Positions 14,601 to 23,829 of a stretch of 64,000 nucleotides of DNA are shown here, piece by piece. The notes under the pieces are model-generated. The model did no database searches and was not told where the DNA came from. It saw only the letters and a program-made list of their open reading frames with translations. A program made the position numbers and the translations under genes. This DNA comes from Sceloporus undulatus. Taxonomy: Eukaryota; Chordata; Lepidosauria; Squamata; Phrynosomatidae. How positions within the stretch are numbered: the stretch's first letter is position 1; the number at the start of each line of letters is the position of its first letter. The stretch lies in the NCBI RefSeq assembly GCF_019175285.1, contig NC_056527.1, positions 115,314,235 to 115,378,234 on the forward strand, read 5' to 3'.

Positions 14601-15441
14601 AGGAAGCCACAACCCTGACTTTGCAAGACTTGAGTAAGGTTATAAGTGACCAGGGCTTTTGGAGAACTCTCATTCCTAGAAGGCAACTTGATGGCAAATA
14701 ACAACAAAGTCTGTTGTTTTGGTCACACTCTTGTGTGACTGACAGAGGAGGCAGAGCTGTTCAGATAGTCTTTTTGCCCTTGCTTGGATTGGTTTGGTCC
14801 AGCCAAGTCTTAGGCCATAGCCAGAGTATGATCAAAAGAATCCCTACAAACTTTTATCTTCTGCAACTGGCTTTGGAAGGAAATGCTTTCTTCAGGTGGC
14901 ATCCAGGAGCAATAATTCAGCCATTGCTGCAGGGAAGGGACTAGAAAGGACTTTTCAAGGGGTAGGGAGAGTTTGTGGAGTCTGGTGACCTGGGGCTGCA
15001 GAAATGGCTTTGAGGCCCACATGTGGCCATGGGCCACACTTTTTTCCACCTCAGTCTTAAATTGTGGTGAGTGTCCAATGCATATCTAAAATTGGCTCCT
15101 AGGTTGGAGAGAGAGAGGCTTAAGATCTTTGTAAGTGGACTTTCTGTCTGCAGGAAGTAGAACTTAGTAGCCGAAAAGAAGAACTTAATTGCTCCTTTTT
15201 GCAACATCTGTATTCAGATAGTAGGTGCGAGGAGGTTACTACATACAGGAGCCACCAGAGTGACTGGCACATATCAGTCCTGATGTTGGAACCAATGTGC
15301 TTTGGGACATTGTGCTTAGTGCAGTGTGCTTTGTGACAATGTGCATTGGCAGAACCTGATATGCAACAGGCCACTCTTGCTGTGCCCTGATACACATCTT
15401 CACTAACTGTGTTTTTCATTTCCCTTTGTGTATACTTATAT

Positions 15442-15472
<31 letters not shown>

Positions 15473-18400
15473 GAGAGTTATGCAGCATAGCCACAATAGA
15501 GAATTCCATCTGCAGTCCCTAGCTGTATACAAACCTTGTGATTAGACACATACAACCCAACAACACCCTCACCATAACCTCTCTCTCTCCCTCTTTCTAT
15601 CTTTTCTTTTTCTCCTCTCCAGTGTTCCTTCGGCTTCATCTACGAGTCTGAGCAGCTGGAAGCCAAGTGTCCACAGTGCTGCAAGAGTTTCTGTGTCCAG
15701 TGCAAGCGCCAGGTCTGTCCAGTCTCTTGAGGGTGTTTGGAGGGGTATGTGGAGGAAAAGCTGGGAGCCTCAATGATGACACACCAGCAGGCCAAGGTTT
15801 AAACCAAATAACTTTTTTTAAAAAAACCTCTGAAAGAACTCTGTAAATTACACTTGGTGCTGGCACAGAAGATGGGGGGGGGGGGGGTTGGGGGGGGGAT
15901 TTTTAAATTATTTGGTGGCTTAGTGGTTAAGATGCCAATTCTGATGATCAGAAGATGGAAAGGTTGGCAGTTCGAGGCCCGAGTGCTGCATGATGGGGTG
16001 AGCTCCTGTCACTAGGCCCAGCTTCTGCCAACCTAGGAGTCCAAATCCATGCAAATGCAAGTAGATAAATAGGTACCACTTTGGTGGGAAGGGGATAGCA
16101 TTGGTTGCAGTCATTCTGGCTACATGACCACCAGAGCAGACCTCGGACAACGCTGGCTCTTTGGCTTAATAACGGAGATGAGCACCACCCCCTAAGGCCA
16201 GTTACGACTAGACATTCATATGAAAGGACTACCTTTACCTTAGCTTTAAATTATTACTAAAGTTCCCATAACCAGATTTCCTTTATCATTTTTTGTTTGG
16301 GAGACACTGTTCAGCACCTTGGAGAGCTCTTATAAAGTCTGGATGAAAAGCTGGAGTAAATGCACTGACCCCACCAACTTCTACTCATACAGATTTTTAA
16401 AAATGAATGCAAAAGTTGCCAAGTGAGCCTTCCTGGGGAGAGACTTCAGCCAGCAAGGAACCACTGCCTAGAAGGCTCTTTCCTCAGGCTCCACTTACTT
16501 CTCCTTATATGGTGACAGAGGGAGGCTCTCTTCTTTGGAGGTCTCCTTGCTTGGCGGTCTTTAAACAGAGACTGGATGGCCATCTCTTGGGGATGTTTTG
16601 ATTGAGAGTTCCTGCATGGCAGAATGGGGTTGGACTGGATGGCCCCTGGGGTCTCTTCCAATTCTATTATTCCCAGGCTCCACTCCCATTTCTTTATATA
16701 GTTGTGGAGAAGGGACTCTGGGCAATTCTGGGAGCTGTAGTCCAGGAAAACGAATGTGTTCAAGCTCTTGGTACCCAGTTCAGTTTCTTTTGTTTGTGTG
16801 TGCTTGTTTGCAAAGAAGATGAATATTGCTCCTCCTTGACTCTTTTTCTCTTTTCTCTTCCCTTGATTGCAGTGGGAGCCACAGCATCAGGGGCTGACAT
16901 GCGAAGGTTTCTTGGAATGGAAGCGAACCAATGATCCAGAATACCAGGCGCAGGGCTTGGCTGTCTACCTGCAGGAGAATGGGATTGGTGAGGATTCCCA
17001 CCATCACTCCCTGCCCCCCCCCCCCCAACTTTAAGGGCCTTGCTCCCAAGACATCCATGGTACAATGTATAGTTTCCTGGCTGGCCTGAGACTTGAACTC
17101 TCCTTTTGTAGAAATGTAGCTGCTTATTCCTTTTACTCAGGCCTCTGGATTGCCTGAACCCGGGAGGGGCAACAGTGTCGGGCCCAGCAGACAAAAATTG
17201 CCCCAGTTTTCTGTAGGATTGTATGGGCACCATACAGCCAGGCCAAAATATATTGTAAAAACCCCAGTTGTCTGGAAGTATTCAGAGGTCTGTTTTAACA
17301 AAATTGGTGTACATGTTAAATAGTGCAAGAAGACGCCTGCAGCCTATTTAACAGGAGAGGTTCTGCTCCATGAGGCTTCCAGGAAAGAGTTATTATTTGC
17401 CTCTGTGCTGTGTCCAAAAACTTCCAATGCCATGCAGCTGTTAAAGCCTTAGAGAAGAAAAGTGAGAATGTGATCCAAAAGATGAAAATCCAGTGGATCT
17501 GGGCTCCTGGGGGAAGGAAATGAAGGATGCAGTCCATGAAAGTGGACCATCCTTTCTCTCACCCACCTGCACATATGTGGGATCTCTGCCTGAGAATCCC
17601 ACAACAAAGGCCTTCAAGAGGCATGTAAATTCAGTTGGGCTTAGACCATTCTTTCCTGGATGTGTATCTTGCTGCCATGACATTGGCGCAATTATGCAGC
17701 ATCCCTTGGGCTAAGTGGACCTCTCCTTTAATAGGATAGGGCCAGGTAGTCTTTTCCTTTAATCTCTGCAGCCACTTTTCTCCAAAGCTTTGCTCCCTAA
17801 CCTCCTTTTTTCCTCTTCTTTCAGCATGTCCCAAATGTAAATTCTCGTATGCCTTGGCCCGCGGAGGCTGCATGCATTTCCAGTGTTCCCAGTGCAGGCA
17901 TCATTTCTGCAGTGGCTGCTATGGGGCTTTCTATGGCACAAATGTAATATTATTATTATTATTATTATTATCATCATCATCATCATCATCATCATTGTTA
18001 TCATTATTATTAGTTGGATAGGGGTTGACAGGGAAGGCATTCAGTGTAATGCATTAAAAGTTATATATGGATTTTGGAATATTTGCATATACATAAAGAG
18101 ATATCTTGACGATGGTACCCAAATCTAAACATGAAATTCATGTGTTTCATAAACACCTTATACACATACATAATATTTTAAATAATTTTGTATATGAAGC
18201 AAATCAACCATCAGAAAGCAAAAGTATCACTCAGCCACACATGGGGGCAATTTTGGATTTTGGAGTATTTCGGATTTCAGAATTTTGGATCAGGGAGGCT
18301 CAATCTTTACCTCATTTACCTTTAACTAGTTATTTTGGGGGGGCTACAAGGGTGTAGTTAATGAAACTGAATTTACATTTTTGGGTGTAATGAGCAGCAG

Positions 18401-21400
18401 ATTTTAATTACTTCCCAACATTGCCTTTTTGGGGCATTTCCAGAAGTTTCTTGACAGAAATTTTTCAGTTTACGTATTTTAAATGTTTTTCCCCCGCAAA
18501 AATATACAAAGAATAATGCCAGAGTAACAAACCTCTCAATAAGTAACAAAACCAGTTACTTTGTCAACATTTCAGTGAGTAATGGTAACAAGTTACTTCT
18601 CAAACACTGCAACACTAGCAACAGGAACAAGTTACTTTTAATAAGTAACTTTCCAAGCTTTAAAAATAAATAAAGTATTGTTTTTGCCTCTTCAAATTCC
18701 TCTGGATGGAGTGGGATAAAAATTCTAACTCACTGTTATCTCTTGGCCATCTTGATTTGCAATGTGTTCTGCTGTTTGTTTTTTAAATTAGATTTCTCCT
18801 TCACAGCAACCCTGTGAGGTGGGCCAATATTCATTCCCATTTGATACATGAGTGAAACTGAGCCTAGGGGAGTGTGACTTGCCCAAAACCAAACATGCAA
18901 TCCATTGTGAAACATAACAGGTTGAGCCCAGGTCAGTCTAGTTGGTATCTACCTCTCCACCTACTAAGCCATACGTAAGCTGTTTCTCAATATTGAAACA
19001 GATGCAAATAGGTGCCACCTGCAATGTACACTGTGTGTTGGACGTAATCTGGTTACACCCATATTGTTTACTAAGATGAAGTTTCCATCAGTGAGTACAG
19101 AAGTGGTAAGAAGTGTGGGGAGTGGCTGAGGGTTGTGACAGTCTCAAATTGGAAAGAAAGACAAGAGAGAGAAATAGAGAGATGTTTTTGTATGAAACCT
19201 TGCTGTTATCCCAAGCCATTGACTGAAATAAAATCCTGAGATAAAATCCTGCCTCTTGAGAGGATGATATCATTCCCCCAAAATTACATCAGTGTCAGAA
19301 GATGACTAGACAAAGCCTTAAGTGTAATGTGTTTGGGAGAACTATGGATTTATTGAAGACTGTGACAGTGGGGAGAAGAGGCAGAGAAAAATGGAAATAA
19401 AAGTCTTCCGTTAACTGCTCCTGCCCCAAAAGATAATCAAAATAGGCTCCATTTATGGTTACTGGCTCCATGTTTTGGGGGGGGGGCAGAAACATTCTCC
19501 CTCTCCCTCTTTCTCTTTCACACAGAAACACATACACACCTCAGGACAGGGGCGAAGCCGGGGGGGGGGGGTTTCTTGGGGTCTGGACCCCCCCCCTTCC
19601 ATTAGAAAAACGAATGGTGTGTGCTGCTGCGACGCTGCACTCAAGCCCCATTATAATGGTGGCACTTAGTCTGGACCCCCCCTTCCTAAAATCCTAGCTA
19701 CGTCCCTGCTCAGGATACCAGTTTTAGCCTGAGAGATGTGCTGTTGCCAATATATGCAATTGTTAGCTAGAGCTCTGGTGAAGAACTTGCATCCAATATA
19801 TTTATGTGTTGGTGGTGGGCACAGCCATGAAGCAGTCTTGCAGCCTTGCTTTACCTAAGTCTCCATCTCTTCCAGAAATGCCCAATAGCCGACTGCCCAA
19901 TTCGGCGGTCTCTGCACGGCCACCATCCCCGCGACTGCCTCTTCTACCTGCGGGACTGGGACGTGCCGCGCCTGCAGCAACTCTTACAGGTTGGTTTGTG
20001 TACCGAGGCACTACGTAAAGGGTACAGAAGGGTGCCAGCTGAAAAGCAAAGGCTACAGCAGCCCACTGAGCAAAAATTTGGGAGGAATTGTTTCTTGTGG
20101 TGGAAGAAGGGTGACAACCTCCATGCCACCATTCTCTGAAGATGCCAGCCATAGATGCAGGCAAAATGTCAGGAATAAGTTATTTCAGAACATGGCCAAA
20201 TAGCCTGAAAACCCCACAAAAAACAAGCTACAGTTCATTCACTTTTTTTGCCCATTCCAGGATAACAACATCGTGTTCAACACAGACCCTCCAGCTGGGA
20301 CCCGCGCCGCACCTGGAGGTGAGTGCCAAAGGATTCTGGGAAATCTTGGTTAGTCAAGAACATCTACATCAACCTTCTTTTAACACAGTGATCTTTAGAT
20401 GTCTTGAACTACAGCTCCTATCATCGTCTGCAAGGATTGTCTCTGTAGCGCAAAAGACCTGGCAGGTGTCAGGACAGGGAAGGCTGATTCTCAGTTGCTG
20501 CCTTGAAAAACGGGGTTTGGATAATTTGATTTTTCCCTTATTTTAAAATATTTTGCAACGAATTCTAGATGTGTGTATGTATCAGAACTGTAGATCCCAA
20601 GTAAACTGACTGAACCTTGCTTTTTAGCAGGCAATGTAGGTGGTTTTATTTAAGCGTTACCTTTTCAGAAGCTTGATTTTTATCATAGACTCTGCTGCTT
20701 CTAAAATTGCTATTTTGTTTTTAACTCCTTATTTAGTTCTTTAGCTCTTAGTTTGTAGAGTTGTGTTTTTTATTCTTATTTTGTACCATACCGATTTTTG
20801 TGACTTGAGTACTTCTACTTGCATGCATTCCTGACTATGAACAATTAGCTCCTTTGCTCCCTTTATATATTACTACTTTTAATTCTTCAATCCATTTTTT
20901 TAAAAGTACTTTTAAATGACTTTGTATTGTTTCATCATGTCTTCTGCAGTATATCCTTTGTGGTGGCTTAGCAATTTTATTATATTAAACAGCATAGAAA
21001 GAATCACAAATAAATAATGCCCGTACCTCTCTTCCATTCAGCTGGATGCCGTGTTATGGAACAGAAGGAGACTTTGGCAGGATTAAAAGATGAGCCTTGT
21101 GGGAAAGAGACACCCACTGGATATGCTGGGCTTTGTCAGTAAGTTACACAATTGTATTTGTTTTTTTAATAATATGTATGTCCTGCATGGCAGGGGTTGG
21201 GTTTAGAAGGCCATCTAGTCCCTTCCAGCTCTTAAGATTCCATGATTCTATATCCCACTTTTCTTCCAAAGAGCTCAAGGTGGCATAAGTGCCACTCCCT
21301 ATTCTCCAAAGTATCCTCACAACTACCCTATGAGGTAGGTCAGACTGAGGAAGAGACTGCCTAGCCAAATTCACTTGGTGAGTTTTATGGGTGGGTGAGA

Positions 21401-22517
21401 CACCAGAATCTGCTTCTAACTTGTCCGAGACCAACACGGTAACCCAGGAGTGGGAAGTGTATAACCTTCAAAATGTTGTTGGACTCCAGTTCCCAGCATC
21501 CTTCATTGTTAGCTGTGGTGGCTAGGAGGGTTACCCGATTAGTTATGACACATCTAACTACTAACTGGCTCTAACCACAATGTTTTGTCTTGGCATTTGG
21601 GGTGGGTTTCTGGGGCTGCCAAAGACTGAGAAATCATTACCTGATTGTTGAAGGCATCATACTGGGTTTAAGGCAGAATTACAGGCCAAGGGCCCCATTT
21701 CTGAGGTCTTCCCTAACCCTCTATTGGTCCCTTAAAGCCCTCCCAATAATACTAGTTTTTATACAAAAAATATTGACATGGTTTTAGGTTATTTTCACCC
21801 CAAAACTGCAGGAAAAAATCCACCAAACTCCACCAGTACTTCTGTTTTTATCCATGACCTTCTCAAAATGGTGACTAGGAGTCAACAGGAAGTGGTATCC
21901 TGTCATTTCCAATCACCCCCTAACCCCCCCTCCCCAAAACTACACCCCCCAAGACCTCTGTTTTCATCCATGTCCTTCTCAAAATAGTGACTGGAAATGA
22001 CAGAACATCACTTCCTGTTGATATTTTGAGAAGGACATGAATGACAATAGAGGTGTTTAGGTGTGCCGACGGAAGCAGGGAGGTTGTTACACTTGGGGGG
22101 GAGGCTCAATGGTGTGGAAAACTGGCTCCTGCATAGTTGCCCAGCCGTAGTTTAGTGATACATGGGAGGCTTTGGTGCAATGGAGCACTCTCTGGCTGAG
22201 GAGGAAAGACGCAAGTTGGCATGAGTGGGGAGCAAGATGTGTCAAGGTTATTGATGTCCCCTTGCCCTGCTTCCAGGGCACACTACAAGGAGTACCTGGT
22301 CAGCCTCATTAACAGCCACTCCCTGGACCCAGCCACCCTCTATACGCTACAAGAAGCTGAGAATGTGTGTCGCCGTCACTTGCCTGCCACTCAGGTGCCA
22401 CCTCAGGGAACAGCGGAGGAGGAGGAGGCCTACCGTGGACGCTTGGTCAAGGTGAAATTGGGAGGCCTGCAAATTGGGAGGACCTGGTTGGGTGAGGGAG
22501 GATCCCTTCAAAATATC

Positions 22518-22549
<32 letters not shown>

Positions 22550-22732
22550 GTTTTTTGTTGAGTTTTTGGCTATGTGGCCATGTTCTAGATGCCAGCATTC
22601 TCTGAAGATGCCAGCCAGAGATGCTGCTGAAATGTCAAGAATAAACTCTTATAGAACATGACCACCTAGCCCAAAAAACTCACAAAAATGATGGATGGCC
22701 ACCATGAAAGCCTTCAACTTCACATTATTATT

Positions 22733-22793
<61 letters not shown>

Positions 22794-23285
22794 CAGTCAG
22801 CCCTCCACATTTGCAGCTTTGACTTTTGCACATTTGATTATTTGTGGGTTTGTTTCATATGTTCTATCTAGGAATCTCTAGGTCTTCCAGCGCAACTCTG
22901 TCATTTGTAGATCCTCTGGCATAATGCTGTGATCAACCTCTGGCAGGTGTTGACCAGAGTTGCGCTGGAGGACCTGGAGATGCCAAGAGAAGTGTTCTCT
23001 TAGCTAAAAAGAAGAGTGTTTGCGGTTTTTCCACATTTGCAGGCGTCCTTCACCCTTGGCCCCAGCAAATGTGGAGGGACCACAGTATTATTAGTTCTTA
23101 CCTGCCTCTCCCCATAGATCAATGGGGGGGGGGGGCAACAATTAACAAAAAACATCAGTTGAAGCACACACATATTAAAACTCATGGCTCACTTCTCCCT
23201 TTTTTCTGTCTGCCCCACAAAACTGCCATAGATTTTAAGGGATGAGGTGCCTCTGGGCCCTAAAATTCCACGCAGACGGAAGTAG
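984..23285 (+). CDS. RNF31: RNF31 (HOIP), E3 ligase of the linear ubiquitin assembly complex; 21 coding exons
   Basis: The catalytic subunit of LUBAC, which joins ubiquitins through Met1 in the cytosol and drives NF-kB signalling. Exons: 984-1166, 2006-2152, 3740-3895, 4021-4080, 5096-5171, 6673-6862, 7410-7797, 8892-9164, 11148-11411, 11554-11736, 12761-12973, 13515-13688, 14026-14124, 15623-15712, 16873-16987, 17825-17943, 19876-19989, 20261-20318, 21042-21138, 22277-22451, 23232-23285. All junctions are GT-AG and keep phase, giving 3228 nt (1075 aa; human 1072). Domains: PUB about 60-180, B-box-like finger 208-250, NZF1 and NZF2 within 271-400, NZF3 about 402-430, UBA region 492-640, RING1 about 700-750, IBR about 770-850, RING2 from 872, and a C-terminal tail ending IPRRRK. 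RING2 has Cys886 and His888, matching human catalytic Cys885 and His887. The protein looks intact. Confidence 0.97.
1475..1697. repeat. foldback element, copy 2
   Basis: Arms ggctgcatctacactgcaga and its near complement at the far end, with the shared inner ttgacaccactttaactgc / agttaaaaaaggtgtctaac. Lies in RNF31 intron 1. Confidence 0.8.
2006..2152 (+). CDS. RNF31: RNF31 coding exon 2 (PUB domain)
   Basis: Residues 62-110. [15 protein letters not shown] and VKFNNPVF match the human PUB domain, the docking site for OTULIN, CYLD-SPATA2 and VCP. Phase 0 at both ends. Confidence 0.96.
2537..2552. repeat. C16 homopolymer
   Basis: Sixteen consecutive C in RNF31 intron 2. Confidence 0.9.
2935..3260 (-). 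mobile_element. LINE 3' end (L2/CR1-like), reverse
   Basis: A TTTA-repeat tail and cccgcctctccctgcagatc at the left, and cctgccggaagagatccgtc at the right, mirror the forward copies at 12165 and 28860. 3' fragment of a non-LTR retrotransposon; exact clade uncertain. Confidence 0.6.
3740..3895 (+). CDS. RNF31: RNF31 coding exon 3 (PUB domain)
   Basis: Residues 111-162. Begins [15 protein letters not shown], close to human [15 protein letters not shown]. Donor TCG/gtatgg is weaker than most others in the gene. Confidence 0.96.
4021..4080 (+). CDS. RNF31: RNF31 coding exon 4
   Basis: Residues 163-182 ([20 protein letters not shown]), a 60-nt phase-0 exon at the C-terminal edge of the PUB domain. 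Confidence 0.9.
4110..4680. repeat. diverged tandem array, about 40-bp period
   Basis: Some 14-15 units line up on a core resembling aaagcagagctcagtt...gcacctttccaggctgc; clear units start near 4110, 4180, 4261, 4346, 4461, 4501 and 4605. Copies differ at many positions, so the array is old. It fills much of RNF31 intron 4. No coding sense was found in it. Confidence 0.8.
5096..5171 (+). CDS. RNF31: RNF31 coding exon 5
   Basis: Residues 183-207 plus one base. [16 protein letters not shown] is a loosely conserved linker between PUB and the first zinc finger. Phase and splice sites fit the neighbours. Confidence 0.85.
5589..5612. repeat. G24 homopolymer
   Basis: Twenty-four G after a T run in RNF31 intron 5; capable of quadruplex formation on the sense strand. 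Confidence 0.9.
5725..5960. mobile_element. pogo/Tigger-like DNA transposon remnant
   Basis: acagtggacccttggcaacc...ccatggatgct and the mirrored atggtagaatccacggctt flank a (TG)n tract, as in pogo-type elements of vertebrates. Degraded. Confidence 0.5.
6400..6630. repeat. unclassified dispersed repeat, copy 1
   Basis: Shares agtaggttcaagcaaaagc, cctcattaataacttttg and gaccacactctgatgttg with 42405-42670 and 47870-48310. Family unknown. Confidence 0.65.
6673..6862 (+). CDS. RNF31: RNF31 coding exon 6 (B-box-like zinc finger)
   Basis: Residues 208-270. CLLC, CPDC, CPDC and paired His ([10 protein letters not shown]) follow the human CFLCGSAPG...HPSRAHH finger. The end is proline-rich. Phase 1 in, phase 2 out. 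Confidence 0.95.
7410..7797 (+). CDS. RNF31: RNF31 coding exon 7 (NZF1 and NZF2)
   Basis: Residues about 271-400, the largest exon. Two RanBP2-type fingers: [11 protein letters not shown]...CVACDRPRG and [12 protein letters not shown]...CAVCERPR. In mammals these bind NEMO and ubiquitin. Confidence 0.97.
8068..8285. mobile_element. Tigger/MER2-like DNA transposon remnant, copy 1
   Basis: actctcccttatccaaaatg and ttggattttggaatatttgc at the left, gataaaggatactcaatctg at the right; these are the ends of pogo-type MER2/Tigger elements. Confidence 0.65.
8292..8530. mobile_element. probable DNA transposon remnant
   Basis: Begins gtacaattggcccttctc, ends gacgtgggcgcactgtag; the ends resemble weak inverted repeats of a TA-target element. 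Classification tentative. Confidence 0.35.
8892..9164 (+). CDS. RNF31: RNF31 coding exon 8 (NZF3 and linker)
   Basis: Residues 401-491. Third finger [12 protein letters not shown]...CDMCNRTS, then a charged Lys/Glu/Pro linker ending QKMVAMIR, as in human LQLVSMIR. Confidence 0.96.
9391..9560 (+). mobile_element. tRNA-derived SINE with RTE-type tail
   Basis: Head gtgtagtggtttgagcattg with B-box ggttcgagtccc, body gaccttgggcaagtcacaca, tail taagttggaaacgacttgaa then ACAAC-like repeats. Typical squamate SINE layout. Confidence 0.8.
10440..10608 (-). mobile_element. LINE 3' end fragment, reverse
   Basis: ATTTATTT-rich tail then tgctgcctttctcccaaaat and a run of ttaaaa words, as in other reverse LINE ends in the window. 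Confidence 0.45.
10610..11031. mobile_element. Tc1/mariner-type non-autonomous element
   Basis: Starts taccgtatatacttgcctgt and has internal cgacctcatgtataagttga; the far end (cattgacccatggataaatc ... gtacagtata) is roughly complementary. Flanked by TA. Confidence 0.55.
11148..11411 (+). CDS. RNF31: RNF31 coding exon 9 (UBA region, first part)
   Basis: Residues 492-579. [20 protein letters not shown] corresponds to human SALQYSGTEVPLQWLRSELP; this region binds HOIL-1L and SHARPIN UBL domains in mammals. Confidence 0.96.
11554..11736 (+). CDS. RNF31: RNF31 coding exon 10 (UBA region, second part)
   Basis: Residues 580-640. [19 protein letters not shown] then [12 protein letters not shown] match the human UBA. 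Phase 0 at both ends. Confidence 0.96.
11838..12585. mobile_element. mariner-like MITE split by a LINE insertion
   Basis: The left end (ccctccacatttgcttgggt) and right end (ccacaaatgtggagggtcaa) are complementary. The same family occurs at 22793 and 35364. A LINE 3' end sits inside at about 12165-12520. Confidence 0.65.
12165..12520 (+). mobile_element. LINE 3' end (L2/CR1-like), forward
   Basis: aatggcctgccagaagggat and gacagatctctttcagcagg encode the end of an ORF2-like frame (WNGLPEG). Tail ends taaaaataaaacttattatt. Inserted in the MITE at 11838. Confidence 0.6.
12761..12973 (+). CDS. RNF31: RNF31 coding exon 11 (start of RING1)
   Basis: Residues 641-711. [13 protein letters not shown] leads to [13 protein letters not shown], the first zinc ligands of RING1. 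Confidence 0.96.
13515..13688 (+). CDS. RNF31: RNF31 coding exon 12 (RING1)
   Basis: Residues 712-769. [13 protein letters not shown] and [19 protein letters not shown] are nearly identical to human RING1, which receives the E2~ubiquitin. Confidence 0.97.
14026..14124 (+). CDS. RNF31: RNF31 coding exon 13 (IBR start)
   Basis: Residues 770-802. [19 protein letters not shown] matches human [19 protein letters not shown]. The acceptor chosen is ctctcag at 14025; a later cag at 14033 would break the frame. Confidence 0.95.
14221..14428 (-). mobile_element. tRNA-derived SINE, reverse
   Basis: Complement of the same SINE family: gtgccttcaagttgatttta at the left is the tail; ggaccactacaccatgttct at the right is the head. 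Begins about 100 bp after RNF31 exon 13. Confidence 0.75.
14475..14711 (+). mobile_element. RTE/Bov-B LINE 3' end
   Basis: One frame reads [17 protein letters not shown], the C-terminus typical of RTE/Bov-B ORF2, followed by ggcaacttgatggcaaataa and CAA. Confidence 0.65.
15446..15472. repeat. (CA)n microsatellite
   Basis: Perfect CA dinucleotide run, 13-14 units, in RNF31 intron 13. Confidence 0.95.
15623..15712 (+). CDS. RNF31: RNF31 coding exon 14 (IBR)
   Basis: Residues 803-832. [19 protein letters not shown] and FCVQCKRQ give the IBR zinc ligands. Donor CAG/gtctgt is non-consensus at +3. Confidence 0.95.
15874..15898. repeat. G-rich homopolymer tract
   Basis: Two G runs split by TT in RNF31 intron 14; potential G-quadruplex. 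Confidence 0.9.
15905..16240 (+). mobile_element. Sauria-SINE-like element
   Basis: tRNA-like head (tggcttagtggttaagatgc, B-box ggcagttcgaggcccg), body cttctgccaacctaggagtc and tail gttacgactagacattcata...ctacctttacctt, the Bov-B-type end of squamate SINEs. Confidence 0.75.
16556..16680 (+). mobile_element. CR1-like LINE 3' end
   Basis: gactggatggccatctcttg, ggttggactggatggcccct and tcttccaattctattattcc follow the CR1 3' end pattern. Confidence 0.6.
16873..16987 (+). CDS. RNF31: RNF31 coding exon 15 (IBR to RING2)
   Basis: Residues 833-870 plus one base. [20 protein letters not shown] corresponds to human [20 protein letters not shown]. Confidence 0.96.
17825..17943 (+). CDS. RNF31: RNF31 coding exon 16 (RING2, catalytic)
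   Basis: Residues 871-910. [18 protein letters not shown] contains the catalytic Cys886 and His888. The donor AAT/gtaata runs straight into an ATT microsatellite. Human Asp before the first Cys is Ala here. Confidence 0.97.
17944..18012. repeat. (ATT)n(ATC)n microsatellite abutting the exon 16 donor
   Basis: The intron begins gtaat and continues as ATT then ATC repeats for about 60 bp, so the repeat starts inside the 5' splice site. Confidence 0.95.
18040..18310. mobile_element. Tigger/MER2-like DNA transposon remnant, copy 2
   Basis: ggattttggaatatttgcat, cctaaacatgaa-like words and tttggagtatttcggatttc match the element at 8068. In RNF31 intron 16. Confidence 0.65.
19876..19989 (+). CDS. 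RNF31: RNF31 coding exon 17 (RING2 end)
   Basis: Residues 911-948. [20 protein letters not shown] then CLFYLRDW match human [28 protein letters not shown]. Confidence 0.96.
20116..20225 (+). mobile_element. Penelope-like fragment, copy A
   Basis: attctctgaagatgccagcc, atgtcaggaataagt and aacatggccaaatagcctga are shared with copies at 22550 and 55995. The CTGAAGA core is at 20136-20142. In RNF31 intron 17. Confidence 0.55.
20261..20318 (+). CDS. RNF31: RNF31 coding exon 18 (LDD)
   Basis: Residues 949-967 plus one base. [19 protein letters not shown], part of the linear-ubiquitin-determining domain. Confidence 0.94.
21042..21138 (+). CDS. RNF31: RNF31 coding exon 19 (LDD)
   Basis: Residues 968-999. 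[20 protein letters not shown] then [11 protein letters not shown] match human GCRVIEQKE...ACGKETPAGYAGLC. Confidence 0.95.
21170..21252 (+). mobile_element. CR1-like LINE 3' end
   Basis: ggccatctagtcccttccag then gattccatgattctata, the usual CR1 3' terminus. Confidence 0.6.
22277..22451 (+). CDS. RNF31: RNF31 coding exon 20 (LDD)
   Basis: Residues 1000-1058. [20 protein letters not shown] matches human [20 protein letters not shown]. The middle is Glu-rich (EEEEA). Confidence 0.96.
22519..22549. repeat. (ATT)n microsatellite
   Basis: About ten ATT units at the left edge of Penelope-like copy B. Confidence 0.95.
22550..22725. mobile_element. Penelope-like fragment, copy B
   Basis: An inverted tail (ggctatgtggccatgttcta) faces the direct tail (tagaacatgaccacctagcc) around the ctgaagatgccagccagaga core (CTGAAGA at 22602-22608). 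In RNF31 intron 20. Confidence 0.6.
22724..22793. repeat. (AAT)n microsatellite
   Basis: Interrupted AAT/ATT run of about 70 bp. Confidence 0.95.
22793..23090. mobile_element. mariner-like MITE
   Basis: Inverted ends acagtcagccctccacattt and caaatgtggagggaccacag; internal ctaggtcttccagcgcaact. Same family as 11838 and 35364. Ends about 140 bp before RNF31 exon 21. Confidence 0.65.
23232..23285 (+). CDS. RNF31: RNF31 coding exon 21 (C-terminus)
   Basis: [17 protein letters not shown] then TAG; human ends LTEEVPLGQSIPRRRK. This fixes the stop. Confidence 0.95.
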   Translation: MLRDEVPLGPKIPRRRK

Positions 23286-23823
23286 CTGGATGAAAGCAGA
23301 CCTCATCCTCAGGGAAAGAAGCCAGGACTTGGAGCTGAGATCTTTCTGGGGAGAGTTGAATGGAAGCCATCTATCCCTTGAGTCCAGCAAAGGAATCCTT
23401 ATTGCCTCCAAGCAGCATTAAACATTTCAGAATTGGATGTTTCCATCCAAGATGCAGTCTTAAGAGCTTTGAAGCCAAAAGTTAGGACTTTCAGGGTCAT
23501 GTTTGCAAACATGCTGTTCTCCCAGAAGAACATTTTGGAAGAAGATGGAGATGGGGAGGGATTTTTTTTACCTTCTGGCATAATGCTGTTTGAGAAGAGT
23601 TTGATTTACAAAATAGATGGATTGTTACCAAGATGGGTCTTTTTTTAACTCAGTGGTGGGTTGGAAATGATAAACCTCCAACCTCCCCCAAAAATTATTC
23701 AGAGTGATCAAACTGGGGGGAAAACCTTGTTGAAATTCCTGGTGAAGCAGCTGTTCATTTTTGCAAATTCTTTAACCAGCACTTTGAGCTTGTTGTATAT
23801 CTCTTGGGAGATGCATAATTCCA

Positions 23824-23829
23824 AATAAA
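23824..23829 (+). terminator. probable RNF31 polyadenylation signal
   Basis: First AATAAA after the RNF31 stop, 539 bp downstream, followed by a T/G-rich stretch. The 3' UTR would be about 23286-23845. Confidence 0.6.
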
